From VAZQ01 sp050179645 (lineage in GTDB: Bacteria; Pseudomonadota; Alphaproteobacteria; Rhizobiales; Xanthobacteraceae), in NCBI GenBank assembly GCA_050179645.1, contig JBFXEX010000179.1, forward strand, positions 1 to 9,241: a stretch of 9,241 bases of DNA, written 5' to 3'. Positions 1 through 6,223 of this stretch are shown here, piece after piece. The stretch's first letter is position 1. Every line of letters begins with the position of its first letter. The translations under genes were made by a program, and so were the position numbers. The notes below the pieces were generated by a model that saw nothing but the letters and a program-made list of their open reading frames with translations, had not been told where the DNA came from and did no database searches.

Positions 1-262
1 TCTTTTTCTCCGCGAGCGGCGAATCGTAGATGATCGCGGCCTGGGCGCCGCGCCCAGCGTGCACATGACGGTCGACCGCATTCCAGCAGGTGTTGCAGAC
101 GCCATCGACGAACCAGCGACCGTAGACGCCGACCGACGGGTCGAAGACCTGCTTGGGCTGCTCGATCCAGTCGATCGCTTGCGCAGCCTCGCCCCAGAAT
201 CCTTGCGGATCGCGCAGGCTGCGGGCGCAGACCTCGTGATAACGGCTGGTGCGGGCGTCCAT
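1..262 (-). CDS. prpE: Propionyl-CoA synthetase (acetyl-CoA synthetase family), N-terminal part, runs off left edge
   Basis: Reverse translation from an ATG at 262 gives 87 codons without a stop up to the window edge. The protein begins MDARTSRYHEVCARSLRDPQ and continues with a GFWGEAAQAIDWIEQPKQVF stretch, then VYGRWFVDGVCNTCWNAVDR and an AAIIYDSPL segment. This is the N-terminal ACAS_N region of acetyl/propionyl-CoA synthetases: the SRYHE start, the DP-FW-EAA-IDW block and the RWF-D-NTCWNAVDRH block are characteristic, and the wording matches the PrpE branch best. The enzyme would make propionyl-CoA from propionate, CoA and ATP in the cytoplasm. The adenylation core and catalytic lysine lie outside the window. 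The start is supported by GGGAAGG (complement of 271-277), eight bases before the ATG. The gene is divergent from the first TauE/SafE gene. Acetyl-CoA synthetase is the main alternative. Confidence 0.88.
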   Translation of the reverse strand, partial: MDARTSRYHEVCARSLRDPQGFWGEAAQAIDWIEQPKQVFDPSVGVYGRWFVDGVCNTCWNAVDRHVHAGRGAQAAIIYDSPLAEKK

Positions 263-270
263 GACGCTTG

Positions 271-277
271 CCTTCCC
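271..277 (-). promoter_or_regulatory. Ribosome binding site of the prpE-like gene
   Basis: On the minus strand the sequence GGGAAGG sits eight bases upstream of the ATG at 262. It is a good Shine-Dalgarno match and fixes this start for the left-edge gene. Confidence 0.55.
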
Positions 278-300
278 TTATTGCGCGGCCGTTGCTCCGT

Positions 301-398
301 CCTCATCCTGAGGAGCGCGAAACGCGTCTCGAAGGATGGAAACAGACACATTGCCCCCCCTTCGAGACGCCCGCCGGCGCGGGCTCCTCAGGGTGGGG
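301..398. repeat. Imperfect palindromic intergenic repeat (dispersed rhizobial type)
   Basis: The left arm (about 301-333) contains CCTGAGGAGC and CGTCTCGAA. The right arm (about 361-398) contains TTCGAGACG and GCTCCTCAGG, the reverse complements of those blocks. The arms pair with a few mismatches around a loop that includes a run of seven C. From memory, elements pairing a TTCGAGACGC block with a GCTCCTCAGG block are widely scattered between genes in Bradyrhizobium and Rhodopseudomonas; I cannot verify copy number here. It lies between divergent genes, so it is more likely a REP/MITE-like element than a terminator. Confidence 0.75.
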
Positions 399-510
399 CA
401 ATCTGGGCGCCGTCCATATACTCCCATTGTGAGCCGGGCCGCGCTGTTTGCAAGCCGCACCCGCGCGACCGATGGGGCAAAAAGGCTGGCGCAGGCGGCG
501 GGCCTGCGCT

Positions 511-524
511 TTGATCGAGATCAG
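511..524. promoter_or_regulatory. FNR/FixK-type binding site candidate
   Basis: TTGATCGAGATCAG matches the FNR/FixK consensus TTGATCNNGATCAA at 11 of its 12 specified positions; only the last base differs. Its centre lies 50 bases before the GTG start of the first TauE/SafE gene. A class II site centred at -41.5 would put transcription start near 559, leaving a very short leader. No good -10 hexamer is visible at the corresponding place. Members of this group use FixK and FnrN regulators for low-oxygen control, so the site is plausible but unproven. Confidence 0.35.
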
Positions 525-567
525 ATTCCGCGGGCCGCTCCGCCCGCTTCCAAGCCGCCGGGCTCCC

Positions 568-1326
568 GTGACTTCCGATCCCCTGTTCCTTGCCGTCACC
601 GCCGTGGCGGTGACGTTGATTGGCCTCTCCAAGGGCGGCTTCTTCGGCCTTGGCGTGATGGGCCTGCCGTTGATGTCGCTCTATGTGCCGCCGCTGCAGG
701 CGGCCGCCATCCTGCTGCCGATCGTGATGGCGCAGGATGTGCTGACGATCTGGTCCTATCGTCGGACCTGGAGCGCCTGGAACCTGAAGGTCATGCTGCC
801 CGGCATGGCGGTCGGGATTTTGATAGGGGCGCTGTTCGCGGCTTCGATGAGCGCCGCGCATATCCGGCTGGCGATCGGCCTGATTGCGGCGGCATTCGTG
901 CTGCGGCATTGGCTCGGCCAGCGATTCGAGCGCCTGCGGTTCACGCCCAACGCATTCACCGGCAGTTTGTTCGGCGCGCTCGGCGGCTTCACGACCTTGC
1001 TTGCCAACGCCGGCGGTCCGGCCTGGCAGATTGATCTGCTGCCGCAAGGTCTCGACAAGTTCACCTATGCGGGCACGCTCACGCTGTTGTTCGCGCTCAG
1101 CAATGTGATGAAGATACCGGCCTACGGCGCGCTCGGGCAGTTGACGCGGGAGAACCTGATGTTCGCCGCGGTCCTGCTGCCGCTGGCGGTCGCCGCCAAC
1201 TTTGCGGGCCTCTGGCTGGTCCGCCGCACTTCGACCGAGATGTTCTTCCGCATTGCCTACGTGCTGATGTTCTTCATCGCGATCGAGCTGATGCGCAGCT
1301 CGCTCACCGAATTGTGGTGGGGCTGA
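568..1326 (+). CDS. Sulfite exporter TauE/SafE family membrane protein, first of a tandem pair
   Basis: From GTG 568 the product is 252 residues, a normal length for this family. It is very hydrophobic with about seven or eight predicted membrane segments (roughly residues 5-24, 28-54, 75-95, 98-115, 131-150, 167-185, 196-216 and 226-243). Family features include the early GLSKGGFFGLG glycine-rich loop, VPPLQAAAILLPI at 40-52 and the mirrored second half beginning TGSLFGALGGFTT at 131. TauE/SafE proteins export sulfite, sulfoacetate or related organic anions from the cytoplasm; the substrate here is unknown. The start was chosen because VTSDPLF aligns with MTIITDPLF of the neighbouring paralogue; the frame stays open upstream to a TTG at 448, but that part is arginine-rich and lacks family character. 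No clear Shine-Dalgarno precedes the GTG, so the exact start is uncertain. An FNR/FixK-like site lies upstream. Confidence 0.85.
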   Translation: MTSDPLFLAVTAVAVTLIGLSKGGFFGLGVMGLPLMSLYVPPLQAAAILLPIVMAQDVLTIWSYRRTWSAWNLKVMLPGMAVGILIGALFAASMSAAHIRLAIGLIAAAFVLRHWLGQRFERLRFTPNAFTGSLFGALGGFTTLLANAGGPAWQIDLLPQGLDKFTYAGTLTLLFALSNVMKIPAYGALGQLTRENLMFAAVLLPLAVAANFAGLWLVRRTSTEMFFRIAYVLMFFIAIELMRSSLTELWWG

Positions 1327-1371
1327 TTGATATGGATGCAAATTTCGAATCGTTCCCGCCACGCGCTCCGT

Positions 1372-1433
1372 AACCCTCTCCCTTGCGGGAGGGGTGCCGA
1401 GCGAACGAAGTGAGCGAGGCGGGCGAGGGGTCC
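1372..1433. repeat. Palindromic repeat between the two TauE/SafE genes
   Basis: ACCCTCTCCC (1373-1382) pairs imperfectly with GGGAGGGGT (1387-1395) around TTGC, and also with GGGCGAGGGGT at 1421-1431. Between them is a CGAGCGAACGAAGTGAGCGAG segment that is itself partly symmetrical. The pattern (CCCTCTCCC, short loop, GGGAGGGG, GAGCGA-rich middle, GGCGAGGGGT) resembles a dispersed repeat of Bradyrhizobium-like genomes. It might double as a stem-loop attenuating transcription between the paralogues, but it lacks a T tract. Confidence 0.65.
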
Positions 1434-1450
1434 ATTTATCGCTGGCTGAA

Positions 1451-1462
1451 GCCATTAATGGC
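1451..1462. repeat. 12-bp perfect palindrome in the inter-paralogue gap
   Basis: GCCATTAATGGC reads the same on both strands and lies about 90 bases before the ATG of the second TauE/SafE gene. It could be a regulator half-site pair or chance. The surrounding 1434-1552 stretch shows nothing else I can support. Confidence 0.25.
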
Positions 1463-1552
1463 CGCCCCGCCATGCAGAAATCCGGGTGGCGCTGCCGTGC
1501 AGGCAGGCCCTATACCCCGCCGAGCCGCCGATCCGAGCAATGCCTCTCCTCA

Positions 1553-2314
1553 ATGACCATCATCACTGATCCGCTGTTCTACATGCTGGCGATTCCCGCC
1601 ATCGTGGCGCTGGGGATCGGCAAGGGCGGCTTTGCGGGCGCCGGCATGATTTCGACGCCGCTGCTGGCCCTGGTGGTGCCGCCGCTGCAGGCGGCCGCGA
1701 TCCTGCTGCCGATCCTGCTCTGCCAGGATGCGATGTCGGCCTGGGTCTATCGCCGCCGCTGGAGTGTCTGGAACCTCAAGGTGATGCTACCGGGCGCCGT
1801 GGTCGGCGTGCTGGCCGCCTGGTTGTTCGCCGCCTACGTACCAAATGCCTACGTCGAGATCTTCATCGGGGTGATCGGCATCGTGTTCGTGGCGTGGTCG
1901 TTGATTGCACGCGTCCCGGCGGAGCCGCAACGGCCGAACGTGCCGCTCGGCGTGTTCTGGGGTTCGCTCGCCGGTTTCACCTCGACCATCATCCAGGTCG
2001 GGGCGCCGCCGTTTCAGGTGTACATTCTGCCGCAGCGGCTCGACAAGTTCACCCTGATCGGCACCACGATTATCTTCTTCGGGCTGGTCAACGTCATGAA
2101 GGTCGTGCCGTATTTCGCGCTTGGCCAGTTCTCCACCGAGACGCTCGGCACCTCGCTCATCCTGCTGCCCGGCGCGATTGTCGCCAACGTCTTCGGCCTG
2201 TGGCTGGCGCGGCGCGTGCCGGCGGCGCAGTTCTACAAGATCGCCTACGTGCTGGTGTTCTTCATCTCGATCGCGCTGATGTGGCAGGGCATCCACGAGA
2301 TGGGCAAACTCTGA
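1553..2314 (+). CDS. Sulfite exporter TauE/SafE family membrane protein, second of a tandem pair
   Basis: From ATG 1553 the product is 253 residues, almost the same length as its upstream paralogue (252). The two align end to end with one- or two-residue shifts. Shared blocks include VPPLQAAAILLPI, YRR-W-S-WNLKVMLPG (67-81 here), LPQ-LDKFT (159-167), NVMK followed by P-Y-ALGQ (180-192), FGLWLARR (214-221) and IAYVL-FFI (230-239). About seven or eight membrane segments are expected, for example 7-23, 45-58, 80-95, 100-118, 131-150, 168-186, 198-217 and 228-245. The likely role is export of sulfite or another small anion across the inner membrane; the substrate is unknown. A GTG at 1394 extends the frame, but those 53 codons translate the palindromic repeat and low-complexity sequence, so ATG 1553 is preferred although no strong ribosome binding site precedes it. 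It is followed after 59 bases by an acyl-CoA synthetase gene in the same orientation. Confidence 0.88.
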   Translation: MTIITDPLFYMLAIPAIVALGIGKGGFAGAGMISTPLLALVVPPLQAAAILLPILLCQDAMSAWVYRRRWSVWNLKVMLPGAVVGVLAAWLFAAYVPNAYVEIFIGVIGIVFVAWSLIARVPAEPQRPNVPLGVFWGSLAGFTSTIIQVGAPPFQVYILPQRLDKFTLIGTTIIFFGLVNVMKVVPYFALGQFSTETLGTSLILLPGAIVANVFGLWLARRVPAAQFYKIAYVLVFFISIALMWQGIHEMGKL

Positions 2315-2355
2315 TTGGCTGGTCAGATTCGCGGCGCTCCGTTAGGCTTCCCGGC

Positions 2356-2361
2356 GGGAGG
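2356..2361 (+). promoter_or_regulatory. Ribosome binding site of the acyl-CoA synthetase gene
   Basis: GGGAGG lies 12 bases before ATG 2374. This slightly long spacing still makes it the best site nearby and supports that start rather than the open frame reaching back into the transporter gene. Confidence 0.45.
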
Positions 2362-2373
2362 CGAGTCACCGCC

Positions 2374-4002
2374 ATGGCGCAGAACCCGTACGATACCGAT
2401 CTCGACCGCAATCCGGCGAACTTCCAGCCACTGACGCCGCTGTCGTTTCTCGAACGATCGGCGGCGGTGTTCCCCGACCGCACCGCGGTCGTGCATGGCG
2501 CATTGCAACGGAGCTATCGCGACCTCTATGCGCGGGCGCGCCGTCTGGCGTCGGCCTTGTCTCGATGCGGCATCGGCCGCGGCGACACCGTGTCGGTGGT
2601 GTTGGCCAATACGCCCGCCATGCTCGAATGCCATTACGGCGTGCCGATGTGCGGCGCGGTGCTCAACACCATCAACACCCGGCTCGATGCGGCGGTCATC
2701 GCGTTTCAGTTCGACCACGCCGAAACCAAGGTGCTGATCGTCGACCTGGAGTTCTCCAAGGCGGTGAAAGAGGCGCTGCGGCTCGCCAAAGTGAAGCCGC
2801 TGGTGATCGACTACGACGATCCCGAATATGCCGGCGATGGCGAGCGGCTGGGCGAGATCGAGTACGAGGAATTCATCGCGGACGGCGACCCGGACTTCGC
2901 CTGGCAGATGCCGGACGACGAATGGGACGCCATCACGCTGAACTACACGTCGGGCACCACCGGCGATCCCAAGGGCGTGGTTTATCACCACCGCGGCGCC
3001 TACCTCCTGGCGATCGGCAATGTGCTGACCGGCAGCATGCCGAAGCATCCGGTCTATCTGTGGACCCTGCCGATGTTCCACTGCAACGGCTGGTGCTTCC
3101 CGTGGACCATCTCGGTCGTGGCCGGCACTCACATCTGCCTGCGCGCGGTGCGGGCGCGCGCGATGTACGATGCCATCGCCGAGCACAAGGTCACGCATCT
3201 GTGCGGTGCGCCGATCGTGATGGCGACGCTGCTCAACGCGCCGGCCGACGAGAAGAAGCCGCTGCCGCATCAGATCGAGTTCTTCACCGCGGCGGCGCCG
3301 CCCCCGGAAGCCGTGCTTGCCGCCATGCGGGAGGCGGGCTTCAACGTCACGCACGTCTACGGGCTGACCGAAACCTACGGTCCCGCCACCGTCAACGAGT
3401 GGCAGGACGCCTGGGATGCGCTGCCGCTCCCCGAACAGGCTGCTCGCAAGGCACGCCAGGGCGTGCGCTACGTACCGCTCGAGGCGCTTGACGTGCTCGA
3501 TCCCGAAACCATGGCGCCGGTTCCGCGCGATGGCGAAACCATCGGCGAGGTGATGTTCCGCGGCAATGTGGTGATGAAGGGCTATTTGAAGAACAAGACT
3601 GCGACGCAGAAGGAATTCGCCGGCGGCTGGTTTCACTCCGGCGATCTCGGCGTGATGTATCCTGACGGCTATGTCCAGATCAAGGACCGTTCCAAGGACA
3701 TCATCATTTCAGGCGGCGAGAACATATCCTCGATCGAGGTCGAAGAGGCGCTCTACAAGCATCACGCCGTGCAGGCCGCCGCCGTGGTGGCAAAGCCGGA
3801 CGACAGGTGGGGCGAGACGCCGTGCGCGTTCGTCGAACTGAAGCCCGGCGTTGCGGCCACCACCGACGAACTGGTCGCCTGGTGCCGCAAGCATCTCGCC
3901 GGCTACAAGTGCCCGCGCTACGTGGTGTTCGTCGAACTGCCGAAGACCTCGACCGGCAAGGTGCAGAAATTCAAGCTGCGCGAGATGGCCAAGGCGGTCT
4001 GA
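2374..4002 (+). CDS. AMP-dependent acyl-CoA synthetase (fatty-acid/methylmercaptopropionate-CoA ligase-like)
   Basis: The product is 542 residues and a complete ANL-superfamily enzyme, which activates a carboxylic acid with ATP to an acyl-adenylate and transfers it to CoA. Visible motifs in order: YTSGTTGDPKG (191-201, phosphate-binding loop), PMFHCNGW (233-240), YGLTETYGP (329-337), WFHSGDLG (419-426), KDRSKDIIISGGENISS (437-453, hinge region) and TSTGKVQKFKLRE (525-537), with K529 as the expected adenylation lysine. The HCNGW block and the RSKDIIISGGENIS wording are typical of the clade holding plant acyl-activating enzymes and bacterial methylmercaptopropionate-CoA ligases (DmdB), alongside many medium-chain FadD-like proteins. 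Substrate cannot be read from sequence; short or medium-chain aliphatic or aryl-alkanoic acids are plausible. No membrane segment or signal peptide is seen, so it is cytoplasmic. It may be co-transcribed with the two upstream exporters, 59 bases away. Confidence 0.92.
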   Translation: MAQNPYDTDLDRNPANFQPLTPLSFLERSAAVFPDRTAVVHGALQRSYRDLYARARRLASALSRCGIGRGDTVSVVLANTPAMLECHYGVPMCGAVLNTINTRLDAAVIAFQFDHAETKVLIVDLEFSKAVKEALRLAKVKPLVIDYDDPEYAGDGERLGEIEYEEFIADGDPDFAWQMPDDEWDAITLNYTSGTTGDPKGVVYHHRGAYLLAIGNVLTGSMPKHPVYLWTLPMFHCNGWCFPWTISVVAGTHICLRAVRARAMYDAIAEHKVTHLCGAPIVMATLLNAPADEKKPLPHQIEFFTAAAPPPEAVLAAMREAGFNVTHVYGLTETYGPATVNEWQDAWDALPLPEQAARKARQGVRYVPLEALDVLDPETMAPVPRDGETIGEVMFRGNVVMKGYLKNKTATQKEFAGGWFHSGDLGVMYPDGYVQIKDRSKDIIISGGENISSIEVEEALYKHHAVQAAAVVAKPDDRWGETPCAFVELKPGVAATTDELVAWCRKHLAGYKCPRYVVFVELPKTSTGKVQKFKLREMAKAV

Positions 4003-4010
4003 GACGGCCG

Positions 4011-4048
4011 GTCATTCCGGAGCCGAAGGCCAGAGCCGGCATCCATTA
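4011..4048. repeat. Possible degenerate dispersed repeat in the convergent gap
   Basis: The segment starts GTCATTCCGG and ends GCCGGCATCCATTA, with a short GC-rich middle. It resembles a degenerate copy of an intergenic repeat common in rhizobial genomes, in which CATTCCGG pairs with CCGGAATC. Pairing here is weak. It fills most of the 62-base gap between two convergent genes, and I see no T-rich terminator there. Confidence 0.35.
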
Positions 4049-4064
4049 CGCTCACGCCCGCGGA

Positions 4065-5441
4065 TCAGTGCGGTGCGGTCTCCACCTTGAAGCCGCCCTC
4101 CCGCATGATGCGGGCGCCCGACTCGCTGAGTTCGCCGAGTCGCTTGCGCAAGACATCGGCCGGGAAGGTGAGTTTGCCGTTCTGCTTGCGCACGATACCG
4201 TCGATGATCACAGTGTCGACATTGCCGGCGCCGGCGATTTCGACGATCGAATAGACCGGATCGTGGACCGGCGCCATGTTCACGTCATCGGCCCGCAGCA
4301 TGACGATGTCGGCCTTCTTGCCGGGCGACAGCGTGCCGATCTTGCCGTCCAGTTTGAACGCGCGCGCTCCGTTGATCGTCGCCCATTCCAGTGCTTCGCG
4401 CGTGCGCACCGGCATCGCCTTATAGTGGGAGTGACCGCGCAGCACGTTGTTGCGAATTTCCCTGCCGCGCGCGAATAGCAGCGCCGCCTGCATCTCGCGG
4501 AACATCTGCCCGGAGCAATACAGTTCGACGTCGATGCCGAGCGACGGCAGGCCACCGGCCTCGCGATAGGCGGCGACCATGGTGTCGCCGATGTGATGGT
4601 GAAGCTCGACCAGCGCGGTGGACGTCAGCGTTGCGCCGCTGTCGACCACCACCCGCAGATCGGCGTGCGTATAGGACGTGCCGTGTACCAGGTTATGGTC
4701 GGGACCGAGCAGCCCTTCCTCGGCCATGCGGCGATAGCCGTCGGGAACGACGCAGTCCTCGCGCCGCCGCGTGTGCGACGACGACACCAGGTCGAACTCG
4801 CGCGCCATGCGGATGTCGTGCTCCAGCACGTCCCAGCTGCCCCAGTCGGGGCCGAGGATCGCCATGGCGAGCGTGATCAAGCCGTCGTCGCTGGCGAGCC
4901 GGCCCTTGCGCAGATGCTCGACGCGCTCGCGCGGATGCGGGATTTGGAAGAACGGCGTGCCTTCGGTCTGGCTCAGCGGCTTGGCGGTGCCATGCGCGAA
5001 CACCGCGCGGATGCCGCTGTCGGCGAGGCCGTCGATCGCGCGCTCGGCCATGTCGAGCGACGTGATGTTGTGGCACCAGTCGACCAGCGTGGTGACGCCG
5101 GCGTCGATCTGTGCCAGCGCGCCGATCAGGTTGGCGACGTAGTTGTCCTCGGCGTTGTAGCGGGTCGCCAGGTTACCGTGGACGTTCTTGAAATAGTCCG
5201 CCGACAGCCATTCGCAGCCGATGCCGCGCAGCGCCGTTTCCCAGGTGTGCATGTGGGCGTTGACGAGGCCCGGCATCACGATCTTGTCGCCGGCGTCGAT
5301 CGTCTCGTCGGCCGCGGCGCCGAGGTTGCGCCCCACCGCTTCGATCCGGTTGCCGCTGAACAGGATTTCTCCGTTGCGGAAGTCGCCGATGTCGGGATCG
5401 AGGGTGACCAGCCAGCCGCATCGGATCAGGACGCGTTTCAT
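4065..5441 (-). CDS. Amidohydrolase family protein (TRZ/ATZ, cytosine deaminase-like)
   Basis: The product is 458 residues, normal for this metal-dependent hydrolase family (COG0402 type), whose members deaminate or dechlorinate triazines, nucleobases and related heterocycles. The N-terminal beta-sandwich part (1-57) leads to PGLVNAHMHTWE with metal ligands H63 and H65. H223 in VSSSHTRR is the expected third ligand, H253 in NLVHGTSY the conserved histidine, and D304 in SLGIDVE the conserved aspartate. The C-terminal GKIGTLSPGKKADIVML block (367-382) is typical of the family. In many relatives a glutamate follows the third histidine by three residues; here that position is R226, so chemistry may differ or another acid may serve. 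The DWCHN motif (121-125) is a subfamily feature I recall but cannot tie to a substrate. ATG 5441 is preceded by only a weak purine stretch. A VOC gene lies 125 bases upstream in the same orientation, so the two may be co-transcribed. Confidence 0.88.
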   Translation of the reverse strand: MKRVLIRCGWLVTLDPDIGDFRNGEILFSGNRIEAVGRNLGAAADETIDAGDKIVMPGLVNAHMHTWETALRGIGCEWLSADYFKNVHGNLATRYNAEDNYVANLIGALAQIDAGVTTLVDWCHNITSLDMAERAIDGLADSGIRAVFAHGTAKPLSQTEGTPFFQIPHPRERVEHLRKGRLASDDGLITLAMAILGPDWGSWDVLEHDIRMAREFDLVSSSHTRRREDCVVPDGYRRMAEEGLLGPDHNLVHGTSYTHADLRVVVDSGATLTSTALVELHHHIGDTMVAAYREAGGLPSLGIDVELYCSGQMFREMQAALLFARGREIRNNVLRGHSHYKAMPVRTREALEWATINGARAFKLDGKIGTLSPGKKADIVMLRADDVNMAPVHDPVYSIVEIAGAGNVDTVIIDGIVRKQNGKLTFPADVLRKRLGELSESGARIMREGGFKVETAPH

Positions 5442-5566
5442 GAGATGGTTTCCGCTGTTGGCGCCGTCGGCGGAAGCCGGCGGTTGTCTTGCAGGAGGAC
5501 GGCGGTCGGGTTGGATTCAACCGTTACTTTGGCGCGCGCCGGCGGCGGCGGCAATGGCCCCGGTCG

Positions 5567-6010
5567 CTATGCCTTGTGCCGTGTGGTGCGGCGTTTGCTT
5601 CGCGGCTTCGGTCGCGGCTTGTACACCATGCCTTCGAGCTTCATGCCGTCCGGATCGGCGAAATAGACTGCGTAATAGCAGTCGTCGTAGTACTCGCCGG
5701 GCGGATCGAGCACCGTCATCCCGTTGGCTTCCAAAAAGGCGCCGAGGTCGTCCACATCCTTGCGGCTCGACAGCTCGAACGCATAGTGGTGAAAGCCGAT
5801 GTCGCCCTTGCGGTACTTGCGCTTGCGGCCCTTGTCGTCGGCGGCGCTGATCCAGAACAGCGTCTTGCCGTTGCTCCAGCCGGCCATGTCGGAATATTCG
5901 TGCTTGAGCTTGAAGCCGAGGAAGCTCAGCACCTTGGCGTAGAACGCCTTCGAGCGCGCGAAATCGCCGACGCTCAGGACCAGATGGTCAATTCCGACCA
6001 CACGGGGCAT
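5567..6010 (-). CDS. VOC superfamily (glyoxalase/dioxygenase-fold) protein
   Basis: This is a single-domain vicinal-oxygen-chelate protein of 147 residues, about the usual length. It begins MPRVVGIDHLVLSVGDFARS, a classic first beta-alpha unit with H9 as a metal ligand. GFHHYAFEL (72-80) provides a second histidine, H74 or H75, and YFADPDGMKLEGMVY (116-130) gives the conserved DPDG turn and E126 as third ligand. Such proteins bind a divalent metal and act on vicinal-oxygen substrates (glyoxalase I-like isomerases, epimerases, ring-cleaving dioxygenases, resistance proteins); this sequence does not tell which. The last 17 residues are strongly basic (KPRPKPRSKRRTTRHKA), an unusual tail that could bind nucleic acid or simply be disordered. 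The amidohydrolase gene follows 125 bases downstream on the same strand. Confidence 0.85.
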   Translation of the reverse strand: MPRVVGIDHLVLSVGDFARSKAFYAKVLSFLGFKLKHEYSDMAGWSNGKTLFWISAADDKGRKRKYRKGDIGFHHYAFELSSRKDVDDLGAFLEANGMTVLDPPGEYYDDCYYAVYFADPDGMKLEGMVYKPRPKPRSKRRTTRHKA

Positions 6011-6128
6011 GGCTAATGTCCGATTCCGAAGTTCGCATCATTTGCGGACCCTCATTTGCAGCCTTTTGCACCACCGCACCAAGAACGCTCCGTGAACAAC
6101 GACCTAAGTCGCATGGTTGCGGTGCAAA

Positions 6129-6140
6129 AAACCGCGGTTT
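6129..6140. repeat. 12-bp perfect palindrome, possible operator
   Basis: AAACCGCGGTTT is self-complementary and overlaps the candidate -35 hexamer of the small downstream gene. A regulator site is possible; no known consensus is matched with confidence. Confidence 0.3.
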
Positions 6141-6217
6141 GTCCTCTCGATTCGCGGCCATTTATCCCTATATATGGAGCACGGTTGTTGGATAGCCGTT
6201 CAATTTTGGTTGGTGAA

Positions 6218-6223
6218 TTGGAG
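6218..6223 (+). promoter_or_regulatory. Ribosome binding site of the 84-codon gene
   Basis: TTGGAG lies eight bases upstream of ATG 6232. It is a good Shine-Dalgarno match and supports this small frame as a real gene with that start. Confidence 0.55.

Larger units (their letters stand above)
263..567. other. Divergent intergenic region between prpE-like gene and first TauE/SafE gene
   Basis: This 305-base stretch has no gene I can support. It holds the ribosome binding site of the minus-strand gene (271-277), an imperfect inverted repeat (301-398) and an FNR/FixK-like palindrome (511-524). A TATACT hexamer at 417-422 resembles a -10 box but has no fitting -35 partner. Open frames across it on both strands have no recognisable protein character and partly translate the repeat, so I treat them as spurious. 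Confidence 0.6.

Noticed and set aside
417..422. TATACT as a -10 promoter element
   Set aside because: No plausible -35 hexamer lies at the right distance and it is 145 bases from the next start codon.
59..514. A 151-codon plus-strand open frame across the left end
   Set aside because: It is antisense to the recognisable prpE N-terminus and then reads through the palindromic repeat; composition does not suggest a protein.
448..567. N-terminal extension of the first TauE/SafE protein from TTG 448
   Set aside because: The extra 40 residues are arginine- and proline-rich and absent from the paralogue, and the region holds the FixK-like palindrome; GTG 568 gives the family-normal length.
1326..1341. 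Possible second FNR/FixK box (TTGATATGGATGCAA) after the first TauE/SafE gene
   Set aside because: The right half-site does not match at the required 14-base spacing; it is too degenerate to support.
1894..2373. A long upstream extension of the acyl-CoA synthetase reading frame (open back to 1894)
   Set aside because: It overlaps the second TauE/SafE gene in another frame, its translation has no family character, and the ATG at 2374 with GGGAGG upstream matches the usual start of the family.
5442..5566. A hidden small gene or structured RNA between the VOC and amidohydrolase genes
   Set aside because: No start with a ribosome binding site and no convincing hairpin beyond GC-rich CGCCGG repeats were seen in these 125 bases.
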